Assembly (NCBI GenBank): GCA_900318355.1
Contig: ONKE01000042.1
Span: forward strand, 35,272-99,271
DNA: 64,000 nt
Source of the DNA: an uncultured Bacteroidales bacterium
GTDB taxonomy: Bacteria > Bacteroidota > Bacteroidia > Bacteroidales > UBA932
Direction of reading: 5' to 3'
Below, in pieces: positions 1 to 10,691 of the stretch. Positions within the stretch are counted from its first letter, which is position 1, and every line of letters begins with the position of its first letter. A model generated the notes under the pieces. That model was not told the DNA's origin. It made no database searches and saw only the letters and a list, made by a program, of their open reading frames with translations. A program made the translations under genes and the position numbers.

Positions 1-982
1 TGTCGAAGCCCTCGGCCTTGAAGCCGTCCTGGATGGCGTGGGTGATCTGCCAGCATTTTGCGCGAAGCTCGTCACCTTCGGGAGAATCGATGATTTCCAT
101 GCGCTTGATGTTGCCGATTACCAGCGCCATGGGGAGGCTCTTGGCGTACATCTGGCTGCGCATGTTGAAACGCAGGTAGTTGATGATGGAGCGGGGACCG
201 GCGATGAAGCCGCCGATGGAAGCCATGCTCTTGGCGAAGGCGCCGATGTAGAGGTCGATCTGGTCCATCACGCCGAAATGCTCGGAAGTACCGCGGCCGT
301 GGGCGCCGAGAAGACCGAAGCCGTGGGCGTCGTCGATCAGGATGCGGAAGGGGTATTTCTGCTTCAGGGCCACGATTTCATCGAGCTTGCCCAGGGCGCC
401 GGTCATGCCGTAGACGCCCTCGGTGATGAGGAGGACGCCGCCGCCATTGGCATCGGCCTCGGCACAGGCGCGTGCGAGAACTTTTTCGCAGTCGGCCATG
501 TTGTTGTGGCGGTATTTGTATTTGCTGCCGATATGGAGGCGGATACCGTCAAGGAGGCAGGCATGGCACTCGGCGTCATAGACGATGACGTCGTGGCGGG
601 AAGTCAGGGCGTCGATGGCCGAGACTATGCCCTGGTAGCCGAAGTTGAAGAGGAAAGCGTCTTCCTTCTTCTCGAAGTCGGCGAAAATCTTTTCGAGCTT
701 CTCGTGGTAGCGGGTGTGGCCCGACATCATGCGGGCGCCCATGGGATAGGCCAGGCCCCACTGCGCTGCTGCTTCGGCGTCGGCCTTGCGGACCTCGGGA
801 TGGTTGGCCAGGCCGAGGTAGTTGTTGAGGCTCCAGTTCAGTACCGGAATGCCGTTGAAGGTCATGTGGGGACCGAGTTCGCCTTCGAGGCGAGGATACA
901 TGTAGTAGCCGAAACCCTGTTCAAAGTACTGGCCGATGGGGCCGCCGGAATCCCGGGAAATCCTGTCGAATATATCTAACAT
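1..982 (-). CDS. Alpha-oxoamine synthase family PLP enzyme (serine palmitoyltransferase-like), 3' end cut by window
   Basis: Fold-type I PLP enzyme that would join an acyl thioester to an amino acid with loss of CO2. The visible 327 residues hold the family marks: S-G-H plus H-E-K-L-E near residues 87-96, the ring-stacking His140 in DAECHAC, the PLP Asp in LIDDAH (about 217-220) and the Schiff-base Lys251 in FAKSMASIGGF. The lysine context resembles serine palmitoyltransferases (F-SKS-x-x-x-GG) more than 8-amino-7-oxononanoate synthase or 2-amino-3-ketobutyrate ligase. Sphingolipids are normal in Bacteroidales and sulfonolipids in Alistipes-like lineages, so serine and cysteate are both possible substrates (inference). 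It starts 11 bases after gyrB and is probably cotranscribed with it. The C-terminus lies outside the window. Confidence 0.8.
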   Translation of the reverse strand, partial: MLDIFDRISRDSGGPIGQYFEQGFGYYMYPRLEGELGPHMTFNGIPVLNWSLNNYLGLANHPEVRKADAEAAAQWGLAYPMGARMMSGHTRYHEKLEKIFADFEKKEDAFLFNFGYQGIVSAIDALTSRHDVIVYDAECHACLLDGIRLHIGSKYKYRHNNMADCEKVLARACAEADANGGGVLLITEGVYGMTGALGKLDEIVALKQKYPFRILIDDAHGFGLLGAHGRGTSEHFGVMDQIDLYIGAFAKSMASIGGFIAGPRSIINYLRFNMRSQMYAKSLPMALVIGNIKRMEIIDSPEGDELRAKCWQITHAIQDGFKAEGFD

Positions 983-993
983 TTCTTTGTCTT

Positions 994-3105
<2,112 letters not shown>

Positions 3106-3128
3106 CTAAGAAGCAAATAAAAAGCTGA

Positions 3129-4979
3129 CTAGAGATTCAGGGCGATGCCCGCGGTCACGCTGGCTCCGCGCTCGGCATAGAGCGGGGTGCGCTGAATGGG
3201 CTGGAAGAGAAGGTTACCGGCCTTCAGCCAGAAGGAAATCTTGCGCGTAAAGGCGAATTCGGCTTCCAGGCCGAGGTCGAACCAACCGGGCAGACGGACT
3301 GCCGCACGGTCGGGCAAAGTGGTCGAAGGAACAGCCGAGGCATAACCGCGACGGGCTGTCGAGAACTCTCCGGACACGCCGGCGAAAATACGGCCGTTCC
3401 AGTTGTAGCGCGCACGGAACTCTCCGCTGAAAGAGGCTGGCGCAAATCCGAGAGGCTGGCGGCCCTTCGCGAAAAGACTCGTCCAGTTATAGTCCAGGCG
3501 ACCGTCGACAAGCAGCGGCTGGCTGTCCCAGGCAAATGCCAGAGAGGAATAAACGCGGCTGTAGTCTTCAAAGCAGACGGCGGGAAGAAGACCCAGGGGA
3601 CGGCCGGCATCAAGTCCGGTATAACGGACGGCATCCAGCAGGCCTTTATAGTGCCACACATAGCCGACAACGTCCCACTGATAGCGGAAACGCGAGGCGA
3701 TGTTGCCGCGGATACCCAGAGCGGCATTGATGCGCTCCTTGCTGTTTTCCGAAAAAGGACTTGTCTCGCGTCCGTAGCGCGGAGTGAAGAAATGGTTGCG
3801 TTCCTTCAGGGAAGAATAAGTGTGGAAATCGTCCCCTCCCGTCACCCGCAGGTAGGCGTTCATATATTCATCGATAACGTCGTAGGTGATGTGGACGTCG
3901 GGATAGATGAACTGCTTGTCGCGGGACGGATTGACGGAGTAGCCGGCATATTCAGGATCGGCAGGAGCCACGGACGGATCGTAGACATATACGCCCTTGG
4001 CATCTACGGGAATGGAAATCTTGGCGCCCAGGCTCATCTGGAAGGGCCCCGTGGTGAAGATATACTTGGGAGTCACGTACATGTTGCCGACGTTGGACTT
4101 GAACCATCCGCCGTATGTGGAGATTCCGACGAAGACGTCGGCCATGACCCTGTTCTTTCCTGTGATGACCGGACCGAACGTGCCGCGGACCATGAAGTCG
4201 TGGCTGTAGACCTTGTTGCCCATCCAGGCGAGGTCGTCGACGCTGTAGCGATAGTCGATGGCGGCATCGTAGAAGAAGTAGTCCTCCCCCGTCTTGTTCG
4301 ACGCGGCGCGGGTCGAAAGATACAGTCCGTTCCAGCCGCTGTTGCCAAGGTTGGCGTCGCCGGTGTGGATGCCGCGGTAGCCCAGGTCGAACGATGCCGA
4401 GCCGGTCTCCCAGTCGTAACGGCCGTTGACCCCGGCGCGGGTGTCGGAGTCGTATCCGGAACGCGACAAATCGTCGCCGAAAGGATTGGCTTCCAAGTGT
4501 TTCTGAGGTTCGGCAACGAGCCTGTACCACGACGCATCCTCGTCTTTTCGGCTGGCGAAAACATTCCAGTACTGACCGAAATAGGAATGGTGCGAAGCAT
4601 AGAGGTCCATCTGGAAAGGCCCGCGGATTTCAGGCGACCACACGACATCGAAAACGGGATGGAGCGTGTAGCCGGCGCCGAGCCTCAGGCTGAGGTTGCG
4701 GCTGCGGTCGGAATCGGCCTCGGGGCGCAGCTCGACGAGGTAGGGCTTGAAATCGAAACCTCCCTTGTAGGGGTTGCTGAACACCGAATAGTCGAAAGCC
4801 ATGTCGAACTTGAGCACGCTGTCGGGGACCGCCATCTTCTGGTAGGGCTTGTGGGTCTCTAGAAGCTTGCCCTCGTAGGAACGCGTCACTTCCACGGTGG
4901 GATTCAGGTTCTGGGCCGAAGCGGACAGGCCGCAGCACAGAAGAGCCGACGCAAGTATATATGTCTTTTTCATTTTCAT
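3129..4979 (-). CDS. Outer-membrane beta-barrel protein, TonB-receptor-like without a plug
   Basis: 616 residues beginning with a signal peptide (MKMKKTYILASALLCCGLSASAQ). The rest is rich in alternating aromatic strands (GAGYTLHPVFDVVWSP, LDYNWTSLFAKGR) and closes with a short hydrophobic strand, as outer-membrane barrels do. I see no TonB box or plug domain, so it is not a complete TonB-dependent receptor. It begins 4 bases after the stop of the TPR gene and must be cotranscribed with it; such TPR plus barrel pairs recur in Bacteroidetes. Transport or an assembly-machine role is equally open. An alternative ATG lies at 4973. Substrate unknown. Confidence 0.75.
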   Translation of the reverse strand: MKMKKTYILASALLCCGLSASAQNLNPTVEVTRSYEGKLLETHKPYQKMAVPDSVLKFDMAFDYSVFSNPYKGGFDFKPYLVELRPEADSDRSRNLSLRLGAGYTLHPVFDVVWSPEIRGPFQMDLYASHHSYFGQYWNVFASRKDEDASWYRLVAEPQKHLEANPFGDDLSRSGYDSDTRAGVNGRYDWETGSASFDLGYRGIHTGDANLGNSGWNGLYLSTRAASNKTGEDYFFYDAAIDYRYSVDDLAWMGNKVYSHDFMVRGTFGPVITGKNRVMADVFVGISTYGGWFKSNVGNMYVTPKYIFTTGPFQMSLGAKISIPVDAKGVYVYDPSVAPADPEYAGYSVNPSRDKQFIYPDVHITYDVIDEYMNAYLRVTGGDDFHTYSSLKERNHFFTPRYGRETSPFSENSKERINAALGIRGNIASRFRYQWDVVGYVWHYKGLLDAVRYTGLDAGRPLGLLPAVCFEDYSRVYSSLAFAWDSQPLLVDGRLDYNWTSLFAKGRQPLGFAPASFSGEFRARYNWNGRIFAGVSGEFSTARRGYASAVPSTTLPDRAAVRLPGWFDLGLEAEFAFTRKISFWLKAGNLLFQPIQRTPLYAERGASVTAGIALNL

Positions 4980-4983
4980 GTCT

Positions 4984-7956
4984 TTATTTACCCATTTCGG
5001 AAAGCTTTTCCAGTCTCATAGCCACGGCATCGGGCACGTCGTCGGAGGCACTCGCGGGCACGTAGCCGTCGCGGATGCTCTCGAAGGTGGCTCGGGCCTG
5101 CCTGAACTCTTCCTCCTCGGCGAAGGTGTCGCCCAGCACGAGGAAACTCTTCGCGAGCCAGTAGGTCTGGCCGCCGGCCTTGCCGGAGAAAGCGTAGACC
5201 TGGTCCTTGACGGCTGCAAAGTCGCCCTTGTCGAAACTGTCCTGGACAAGGAGATAGGTGGCTTCGGCGCCTTCGGGAGTGGACGGGGACTGCGCCAGGA
5301 TGCGGAGCTCGTCCAGGGCCTTGGCACGCTGGCTGGTGGCGAGGAGGGACTTGGCCTTGAGATAGGACGCCTCAACTTTTTCAGCCTCGGTCGAAGCCTC
5401 GTCGGCGTCGACCTTCTCGCAGTAGGTCAGCGCCTCGGAATACTGCTTGCCGGCATAGGCCGAACGCATAAGGCCGAGGAGGGCCGTGTGGCGGTTGCTT
5501 TCGATCCGAGCCTCGATATAGAGCATCTGGTAGCCCTTCAGGGCATCTTCATACCTCTCGAGATCCTGGCTCAGACGGGAATACTGGAGGATAGCCGACT
5601 CGCGGAAAGCCCCGTCGCCGCTATCAATAACCCTGCGGAAACCGTCGCAGGCCTGTTCCTTGCGGTCGAGGTTGCGATAGGAGTCGGCAAGATAATATTG
5701 GCTGACGGAGAAGTGCCTTCCGGAAGGATAACGCTGCTGATAGCCGGTAAGGGAGGTGACGGCCTTCGCATAGTTGCCGGAAAGATAAATCTGCTCGGCG
5801 GCACCGAACAGCATCTCTTCCTTGTCTGCCTCGCTGCGCTGCTGTGCGCCGCCCAGACCGTCGATATAGGCCAGGTATTTCTCCGGCTCCTGACGGGACT
5901 GATAGATGGACTCTATGGCCAGAAGGGCGTCGGCAGAGAACTCCGTGTTGGGGAAACGGCTCACCACCTGCTTGTAATAGTCGAGCGAACGGTCGTAGTC
6001 CGAACGGTTGCGGCACACCATTCCGAGGCCGATAAGGCCGCGGGCGACGAATGCCTCGTCCTTGCTGCGCGTCACGAGGGTAGAGTAGCATTTCTCGGCA
6101 TTGGCGTCGTCTCCTGCGGCGACATAGGCGTTGCCAAGCTCGGTAAGGGCCTCGCCATAGAACGGGACATCGGAAGGCGCATCCTTGACTTTCGCCAGGG
6201 TCTCGATCTTGCGGGCGTTGTTGCCCGTGACGCCGTAGGCCATGGCGGCCTGATAGTAGGGGTAGATGTCGGTAATGTCGGGATCTTCGGCTATGGCCTT
6301 GGTGTAGGCCGAAATCGCGGCAGGATATTCCTTGCGCACGAAATAGCAGTCGGCCTGCCTCAGCGCCGCATCCTTCCGGCAGAGCACTCCGCGACCGGCG
6401 AGATAGTCCCCGAACCACTTGGCGGCAAGGTCATAGTTGCCTTCCTTGAAATAGCAGTAGGCGATGTTGTAGGGTATCATCTCCCCTTCCTCGCGTCCGT
6501 CAAGGGCGGAAAGGTTGTAGAGGTCGGTGAAGACGGCACGGGCCTGGGTGAACTGGTCGTCGCGGAACTGGGCTTCGGCCATCCAGTAGCGTGAGAGCTG
6601 GTTGAAAGCGGAGTGACGGTCGGAGTAATAGGCCGCCGCCTTCAGCACCGGAACTGCACTGCGCCATGCTCCGTTGCCGATGAGCTGTTCGCCGCGAAGA
6701 TAATGGGCCTTCATGTAGTTGCTGCGCATGTCGGGGTCGAGGGTCTCGATCTGGTCGTAGGCCTCGACGGCGCCGGCATAGTCATGGTTGCGAAGGGCCG
6801 CGAGGGCCATGTAGGCGTAGATCCTGTCGCCCTTGACCTTGTCGGAATATTCCTTGATGTAGCGGTCGAAGACGGATGCGTCGCCGCCCATGTCGAACGC
6901 GAGCTTGGCATAGTTGAAGAACGCGTCTTCCCTCACCTCGGGATTGAAACCGACGGCGGCCGCATCGCGGAAAGCATCCATCGCCGCAACCTTGTTTTTC
7001 GTCTGGATGTAGCTGTAGGCCAGGTTGTAATTGGCCGCCTGGCCGATGGAGTCGGTCCTGTCGGTCATGCGGGAGTAGTTGTCGATGGCGCCGGGATAGT
7101 CGTGGACCGCATAGAGCAGGGAACCCGCATAGAAATAGTCGCCCCTCGTGCGGACCGAGGACGTGTCGATGCGCTCGAAATAGGTCTTGGCGGCGTCGGT
7201 GTCGCCCTGGACCAGATAGGATTCGGAGATGAGACGGGCCAGATGGGGCCTGCGCTCTTCGGGGACTTTGTCATAGAGGGCGTTGCCGTTGTCCACCACA
7301 TAGGCGTAGTCCTTCATCATGTAGTGGCACTCGAGGATGTAGTAGTTGGACACTTCCTCGAAGCGGGGGTCGGCTCCTGCCTTTTCGAACCACGGAAGGG
7401 CTTCGGCAAAACGTCCGCGCTCATAGAGGATGTAGCCGGCGGCATAGCGAGAAGGGGCTGTGTAGTCGCCTACGGGAAGGGCGTCGATCTTGCGGAAGCC
7501 GTGCAACGCGGCATCGCCGTCGCCGGTCGAGAAGGCGGTGTAGGCCTTCTTGAAGATGAACTCTTCCCTCTCCCGCGAGTCGATATCGTTCTCTGACAGG
7601 GAATTCAGGACGGGAAGCGCACTGGCGTAGTCCTCGTCGTCGAAGAGGTTGCGGGCATAACACCAGTTAATCTGGGGCAGAAGGCCGGACCAGGGATATT
7701 CCGCAGCGTATTTTTCTATCTTTTTTTCGTATCCGGGCGAGCGGAGCCGCGTGGCGCACAGCACGCCGTAGCCCTCTGTGCGGAAGTCAGGATCCTCAAT
7801 GGCTTCGAAAGCAGCCTGGGCCTGGACGTACATGCCTTTCTCGTAAAGTGAGAGCGCATCCCTGAAAGCTTTCACATCGTCGCCTCGGGCTGAAAAACCA
7901 GCCCCGCACAGGAGCGAGAGCACAATCGGAAGGGCAGCAAAAAGTCTATGCTTCAT
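4984..7956 (-). CDS. Periplasmic tetratricopeptide-repeat protein
   Basis: 990 residues with an N-terminal signal peptide (about residues 1-25, ending near ARG) and TPR-like helical pairs along almost the whole length. Typical repeat phrases are ALSLYEKGMYVQAQAAFEAI, AYCYFKEGNYDLAAKWFGDYL and ALTYCEKVDADEAST. There is no enzymatic domain or later membrane segment, so it should sit in the periplasm or be membrane-associated as a scaffold. The barrel gene follows after 4 bases, which suggests that the two proteins work together at the outer membrane (inference). Its own -7 element lies at 7974-7981, back to back with the ftsE promoter. Confidence 0.82.
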   Translation of the reverse strand: MKHRLFAALPIVLSLLCGAGFSARGDDVKAFRDALSLYEKGMYVQAQAAFEAIEDPDFRTEGYGVLCATRLRSPGYEKKIEKYAAEYPWSGLLPQINWCYARNLFDDEDYASALPVLNSLSENDIDSREREEFIFKKAYTAFSTGDGDAALHGFRKIDALPVGDYTAPSRYAAGYILYERGRFAEALPWFEKAGADPRFEEVSNYYILECHYMMKDYAYVVDNGNALYDKVPEERRPHLARLISESYLVQGDTDAAKTYFERIDTSSVRTRGDYFYAGSLLYAVHDYPGAIDNYSRMTDRTDSIGQAANYNLAYSYIQTKNKVAAMDAFRDAAAVGFNPEVREDAFFNYAKLAFDMGGDASVFDRYIKEYSDKVKGDRIYAYMALAALRNHDYAGAVEAYDQIETLDPDMRSNYMKAHYLRGEQLIGNGAWRSAVPVLKAAAYYSDRHSAFNQLSRYWMAEAQFRDDQFTQARAVFTDLYNLSALDGREEGEMIPYNIAYCYFKEGNYDLAAKWFGDYLAGRGVLCRKDAALRQADCYFVRKEYPAAISAYTKAIAEDPDITDIYPYYQAAMAYGVTGNNARKIETLAKVKDAPSDVPFYGEALTELGNAYVAAGDDANAEKCYSTLVTRSKDEAFVARGLIGLGMVCRNRSDYDRSLDYYKQVVSRFPNTEFSADALLAIESIYQSRQEPEKYLAYIDGLGGAQQRSEADKEEMLFGAAEQIYLSGNYAKAVTSLTGYQQRYPSGRHFSVSQYYLADSYRNLDRKEQACDGFRRVIDSGDGAFRESAILQYSRLSQDLERYEDALKGYQMLYIEARIESNRHTALLGLMRSAYAGKQYSEALTYCEKVDADEASTEAEKVEASYLKAKSLLATSQRAKALDELRILAQSPSTPEGAEATYLLVQDSFDKGDFAAVKDQVYAFSGKAGGQTYWLAKSFLVLGDTFAEEEEFRQARATFESIRDGYVPASASDDVPDAVAMRLEKLSEMGK

Positions 7957-7973
7957 ATTCGGGACAATTTTTA

Positions 7974-7981
7974 CAAATTTA
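7974..7981 (-). promoter_or_regulatory. Promoter -7 element of the TPR/barrel operon
   Basis: TAAATTTG on the minus strand, 17 bases before the ATG at 7956. Confidence 0.6.
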
Positions 7982-7995
7982 CGGATTTTTTCAAT

Positions 7996-8003
7996 TATAT
8001 TTG
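7996..8003 (+). promoter_or_regulatory. Promoter -7 element of ftsE
   Basis: TATATTTG followed by TAC, 40 bases before the ftsE ATG. It places the transcript start downstream of the upstream in-frame codons at 7948-8043, so those are not translated. Confidence 0.65.
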
Positions 8004-8043
8004 TACATTATCGCTCAATATTCGGGCCAACGAAGCATTTTTT

Positions 8044-8751
8044 ATGGACAAAGGCACTCCCGTCATTTCTTTCCGCGACGCAGACATCCTCGGCGGCGAC
8101 ACAACGGTCATCTACGGACTGAACATGGACATCTATCCCGGCGACTTCGTCTACATAGTAGGCAAGGTCGGCACCGGCAAGACCTCCATCATCCGCACCA
8201 TAATCGCCGAAAACCGTCTCGGCAAAGGTTCCGCCACGGTTTGCGGCTACGACCTGTCGGATATCCGCAGCCGCGACATCCCCTACCTGCGCCGCAGGAT
8301 AGGCGTCGTTTTCCAGGACTTCCAGCTCCTGATGGACCGCAGCGTTGAAGACAACCTCTCCTTCGTCCTCCGCGCCACCGGATGGAAAAACCCCGAAGAC
8401 ATCGACCGCCGCATCAGCGAAGTGCTCGAGGCCGTGAAAATGGACAAGAAGGCCCACAAGATGCCCCATCAGCTTTCAGGCGGCGAGCAGCAGCGCATCG
8501 CCATCGCGCGCGCCCTCCTCAACAAGCCCGAAGTCATCATCGCCGACGAGCCCACCGGCAACCTCGACGCCGAAACCGCCGACGGCATCATGAAACTCCT
8601 GCGCGGCATCAACGAGGAAGGCACCGCCATAGTCATGGTCACCCACAACAGGGCCATCTTCGAGCAATATGGCGGCCGCGTAATGCTCTGCAAGGGCGAA
8701 ACCTGCATCGAGCAGGTCGAAGAAGTCATCAACCTCGACCTTATCGTATGA
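8044..8751 (+). CDS. ftsE: Cell-division ABC ATPase FtsE
   Basis: 235-residue ABC ATPase that would pair with the membrane protein FtsX to activate septal peptidoglycan hydrolysis. It shows Walker A GKVGTGKT (40-47), the Q-loop VVFQDFQLL (88-96), the signature LSGGE (144-148), Walker B IIADEP (D168, E169) and the H-loop VTHN. FtsE subfamily features are the short length, the [19 protein letters not shown] segment and no permease domain. No ftsX gene is in the window, which is common in this phylum. The start was set after the TATATTTG promoter element. The stop overlaps the nth start (ATGA at 8748), so the two are translationally coupled. Confidence 0.88.
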   Translation: MDKGTPVISFRDADILGGDTTVIYGLNMDIYPGDFVYIVGKVGTGKTSIIRTIIAENRLGKGSATVCGYDLSDIRSRDIPYLRRRIGVVFQDFQLLMDRSVEDNLSFVLRATGWKNPEDIDRRISEVLEAVKMDKKAHKMPHQLSGGEQQRIAIARALLNKPEVIIADEPTGNLDAETADGIMKLLRGINEEGTAIVMVTHNRAIFEQYGGRVMLCKGETCIEQVEEVINLDLIV

Positions 8752-9389
8752 CCCGCAAGGAAAGGTTCTCGAAGGTCGTGGCATGGTTCGGGGAAAACAT
8801 GCCCGCCGCAGCCACCGAACTCCACTACAATTCGCCCTTCGAGCTGCTTGTCGCAGTGATTCTCTCGGCCCAGTGCACCGACAAGCGGGTCAACATGGTC
8901 ACGCCTCCCCTGCTGGAACGTTTTCCTGACGCCGCAGCCCTTGCCGCCGCTTCATTCGACGACCTGTACCCCTACGTCAAAAGCGTCTCATACCCCAACA
9001 GCAAGACGACCCACCTCATCGGAATGGCCCGGAAACTCTGCGAAGACTTCGGCGGCGAAGTTCCTTCCGACATCGACGCGCTCATGACCCTCCCCGGCGT
9101 CGGCCGCAAGACGGCAAACGTCATCGCATCAGTTGTTTACGACAAACCGGTGATAGCGGTCGACACCCACGTCTTCCGCGTTTCCCACCGACTTGGCCTC
9201 TCCGACGGGAAGACGCCCGACGCGGTAAGCAAGGAACTCGAAAAATACATCCCCGAAGACAAACGGGCCATCTCCCACCACTGGCTCATCCTCCACGGCC
9301 GCTACACGTGCACGGCCCGCAACCCCAAATGCGCGGATTGCGGACTGTCCGGCTTCTGCCGGCAATATCTTTCTGAAAACAAGGACTAA
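8748..9389 (+). CDS. nth: Endonuclease III (DNA glycosylase/AP lyase)
   Basis: 213-residue base-excision repair enzyme acting on oxidised pyrimidines. The helix-hairpin-helix [12 protein letters not shown] carries the catalytic Lys121, and Asp139 lies in AVDTHVFRV. The C-terminal [4Fe-4S] ligands are C188, C195, C198 and C204 in the standard C-x6-C-x2-C-x5-C spacing, so all key residues are present. The start ATG overlaps the ftsE stop by ATGA. The stop codon overlaps that of the convergent epimerase gene by 4 bases (CTAA, 9386-9389). Confidence 0.95.
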   Translation: MTRKERFSKVVAWFGENMPAAATELHYNSPFELLVAVILSAQCTDKRVNMVTPPLLERFPDAAALAAASFDDLYPYVKSVSYPNSKTTHLIGMARKLCEDFGGEVPSDIDALMTLPGVGRKTANVIASVVYDKPVIAVDTHVFRVSHRLGLSDGKTPDAVSKELEKYIPEDKRAISHHWLILHGRYTCTARNPKCADCGLSGFCRQYLSENKD

Positions 9390-10576
9390 ACTCCCTTGGA
9401 AAGGGACTCCAGGACCGTACCGATCTGGTACAGCCCGCGGGGGACGTGGAAGCAACCCTTCCACTTTCCGCCCTTGAGCGGAAGCAACACTTCCCCACGG
9501 CGGTCAAGATAGCCGAACCATTCGGGGAACTCGCTGTCCTTGAAGTGCTTCCACATATAGTCGTCCAGCTTGAGGAACCATTCCAGGCATTTTTCATTCC
9601 CCGTGAGCTGGTAGCCCTTTATCATGGCGATCGCGCTCTCGATATGGACCCACCACAGTTTCTGGTCCCACTCCAGTTCCTGGGTGGGATAGCCCTTGCG
9701 GTCCATGAAATAGAAGATGCCGCCGTATTTCTTGTCCCAGCCGAACTCGATGACTCTCAGGGAGATGTCGACGGCCTTGCGGATAAGGGCGTCGTCCCCG
9801 AGCCTCACGCCCAGATTCATCAGGAACCAAAGGGCTTCGAGGTCGTGGCCGGGATTGATCCTGCGCCCTTCAAAGCAGTCGACCAGGGAGCCGTCCACGG
9901 CCGAGACATTTTCGACCATGACGCCCAGGTCGGGCTGGTAGAAAACGTCGAGGACTTCGTGGAGGCATTCTTCTATTGTCCTGTCCATCAGTTCCTTGTC
10001 ATCTACGATATGCTCCACCTCGAGGGCCATGTTGCAGATAATCATGGGCAGGGCGAAGTCCTTGAGCGGACGCGTACCCGGAACGCCCTTGGACCAAATG
10101 CCCTTGGGATTGCTCCGGCGGGCAAGAATGCGGTCGAAGGTCTTCCTCGCCAGGAAAGCATATTCATCGCTGCCTGAAGCCTCGGCGTACTGGGCGAAGG
10201 CCATGCAGGCGAAAGTGTTCGAGAATATATTGTAGGGCTGGATCAGCGGACGGCCCTCACGCGTCAGGGAGAAATAGAAGTCATGGTCGCCGGTCCATCC
10301 GTGGTCGCGCAGGAACGCGGCACCGTGGGCGGCGCATTCGAGCCAGGCGGGGTCCTTGCGAAGTTTATTGTATAGCATGGAGAACATCCACACTTCCCTG
10401 CCCTGGAGCCAGACGAACTTGTCGGTGTCATATACGCTGCCGTCCCGGCCGAGGCAGGTGAAATAGCCGCCGAACTCCCTGTCCTGGGAATTTTCCAGCC
10501 AAAAAGGCAGCACATTGTCCAGAAGTTCAGCCTTATACCGGGCAGCCATCGCCCCGAAATCCATATTCATATCCAT
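9386..10576 (-). CDS. AGE-family sugar 2-epimerase (N-acylglucosamine 2-epimerase-like)
   Basis: 396-residue (alpha/alpha)6-barrel protein of the AGE superfamily, which interconverts GlcNAc and ManNAc or epimerises mannose or cellobiose. Family phrases include FVWLQGREVWMFSMLYN, NPGHDLEALWFLMN, DQKLWWVHIESAIAM and HVPRGLYQIG, with His residues in the places expected for the acid/base pair. The likely start is ATG 10576; an earlier in-frame TTG at 10600 lies inside the promoter. The gene diverges from an MFS sugar transporter coupled to a ROK repressor, an arrangement like amino-sugar or sialic-acid loci of Bacteroidetes. Exact substrate is not decidable here; cellobiose 2-epimerase is the main alternative. 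Confidence 0.82.
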   Translation of the reverse strand: MDMNMDFGAMAARYKAELLDNVLPFWLENSQDREFGGYFTCLGRDGSVYDTDKFVWLQGREVWMFSMLYNKLRKDPAWLECAAHGAAFLRDHGWTGDHDFYFSLTREGRPLIQPYNIFSNTFACMAFAQYAEASGSDEYAFLARKTFDRILARRSNPKGIWSKGVPGTRPLKDFALPMIICNMALEVEHIVDDKELMDRTIEECLHEVLDVFYQPDLGVMVENVSAVDGSLVDCFEGRRINPGHDLEALWFLMNLGVRLGDDALIRKAVDISLRVIEFGWDKKYGGIFYFMDRKGYPTQELEWDQKLWWVHIESAIAMIKGYQLTGNEKCLEWFLKLDDYMWKHFKDSEFPEWFGYLDRRGEVLLPLKGGKWKGCFHVPRGLYQIGTVLESLSKGV

Positions 10577-10597
10577 CTTGACACGCGATTTGTATTG

Positions 10598-10605
10598 CAA
10601 ATATA
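10598..10605 (-). promoter_or_regulatory. Promoter -7 element of the epimerase gene
   Basis: TATATTTG on the minus strand, 21 bases before the ATG at 10576. Confidence 0.6.
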
Positions 10606-10641
10606 CTACTTTTTAAGAATTTTTCAAAATAAAAGCTTAAT

Positions 10642-10658
10642 TTATAAATTTGTTATAA
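10642..10658. promoter_or_regulatory. Possible ROK-repressor operator (TTATAA-n5-TTATAA)
   Basis: TTATAA occurs twice with 5 bases between, making a 17-base inverted repeat that covers the -33 region of the MFS-ROK operon in the divergent intergenic region. NagC/Mlc-type ROK operators also pair AT-rich half sites. The region is AT-rich anyway, so chance is a real possibility. Confidence 0.3.
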
Positions 10659-10678
10659 GATATTTTTTTGTACTTTTG
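10649..10678 (+). promoter_or_regulatory. Promoter of the MFS-ROK operon (-33 TTTG, -7 TACTTTTG)
   Basis: TTTG at 10649-10652 and TACTTTTG at 10671-10678 are 18 bases apart, a good match to the Bacteroidota promoter. The ATG follows 13 bases later. Confidence 0.7.
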
Positions 10679-10691
10679 CAAAAAACACAAG

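Noticed and set aside
4897-6594. 565-codon plus-strand frame opposite the TPR gene
   Set aside because: Complement of the TPR repeats; no promoter or domain.
10639-10650. Palindrome AATTTATAAATT near the MFS promoter
   Set aside because: A 12-base palindrome made only of A and T in an AT-rich spacer is likely by chance; the wider TTATAA repeat was kept as a weak candidate instead.
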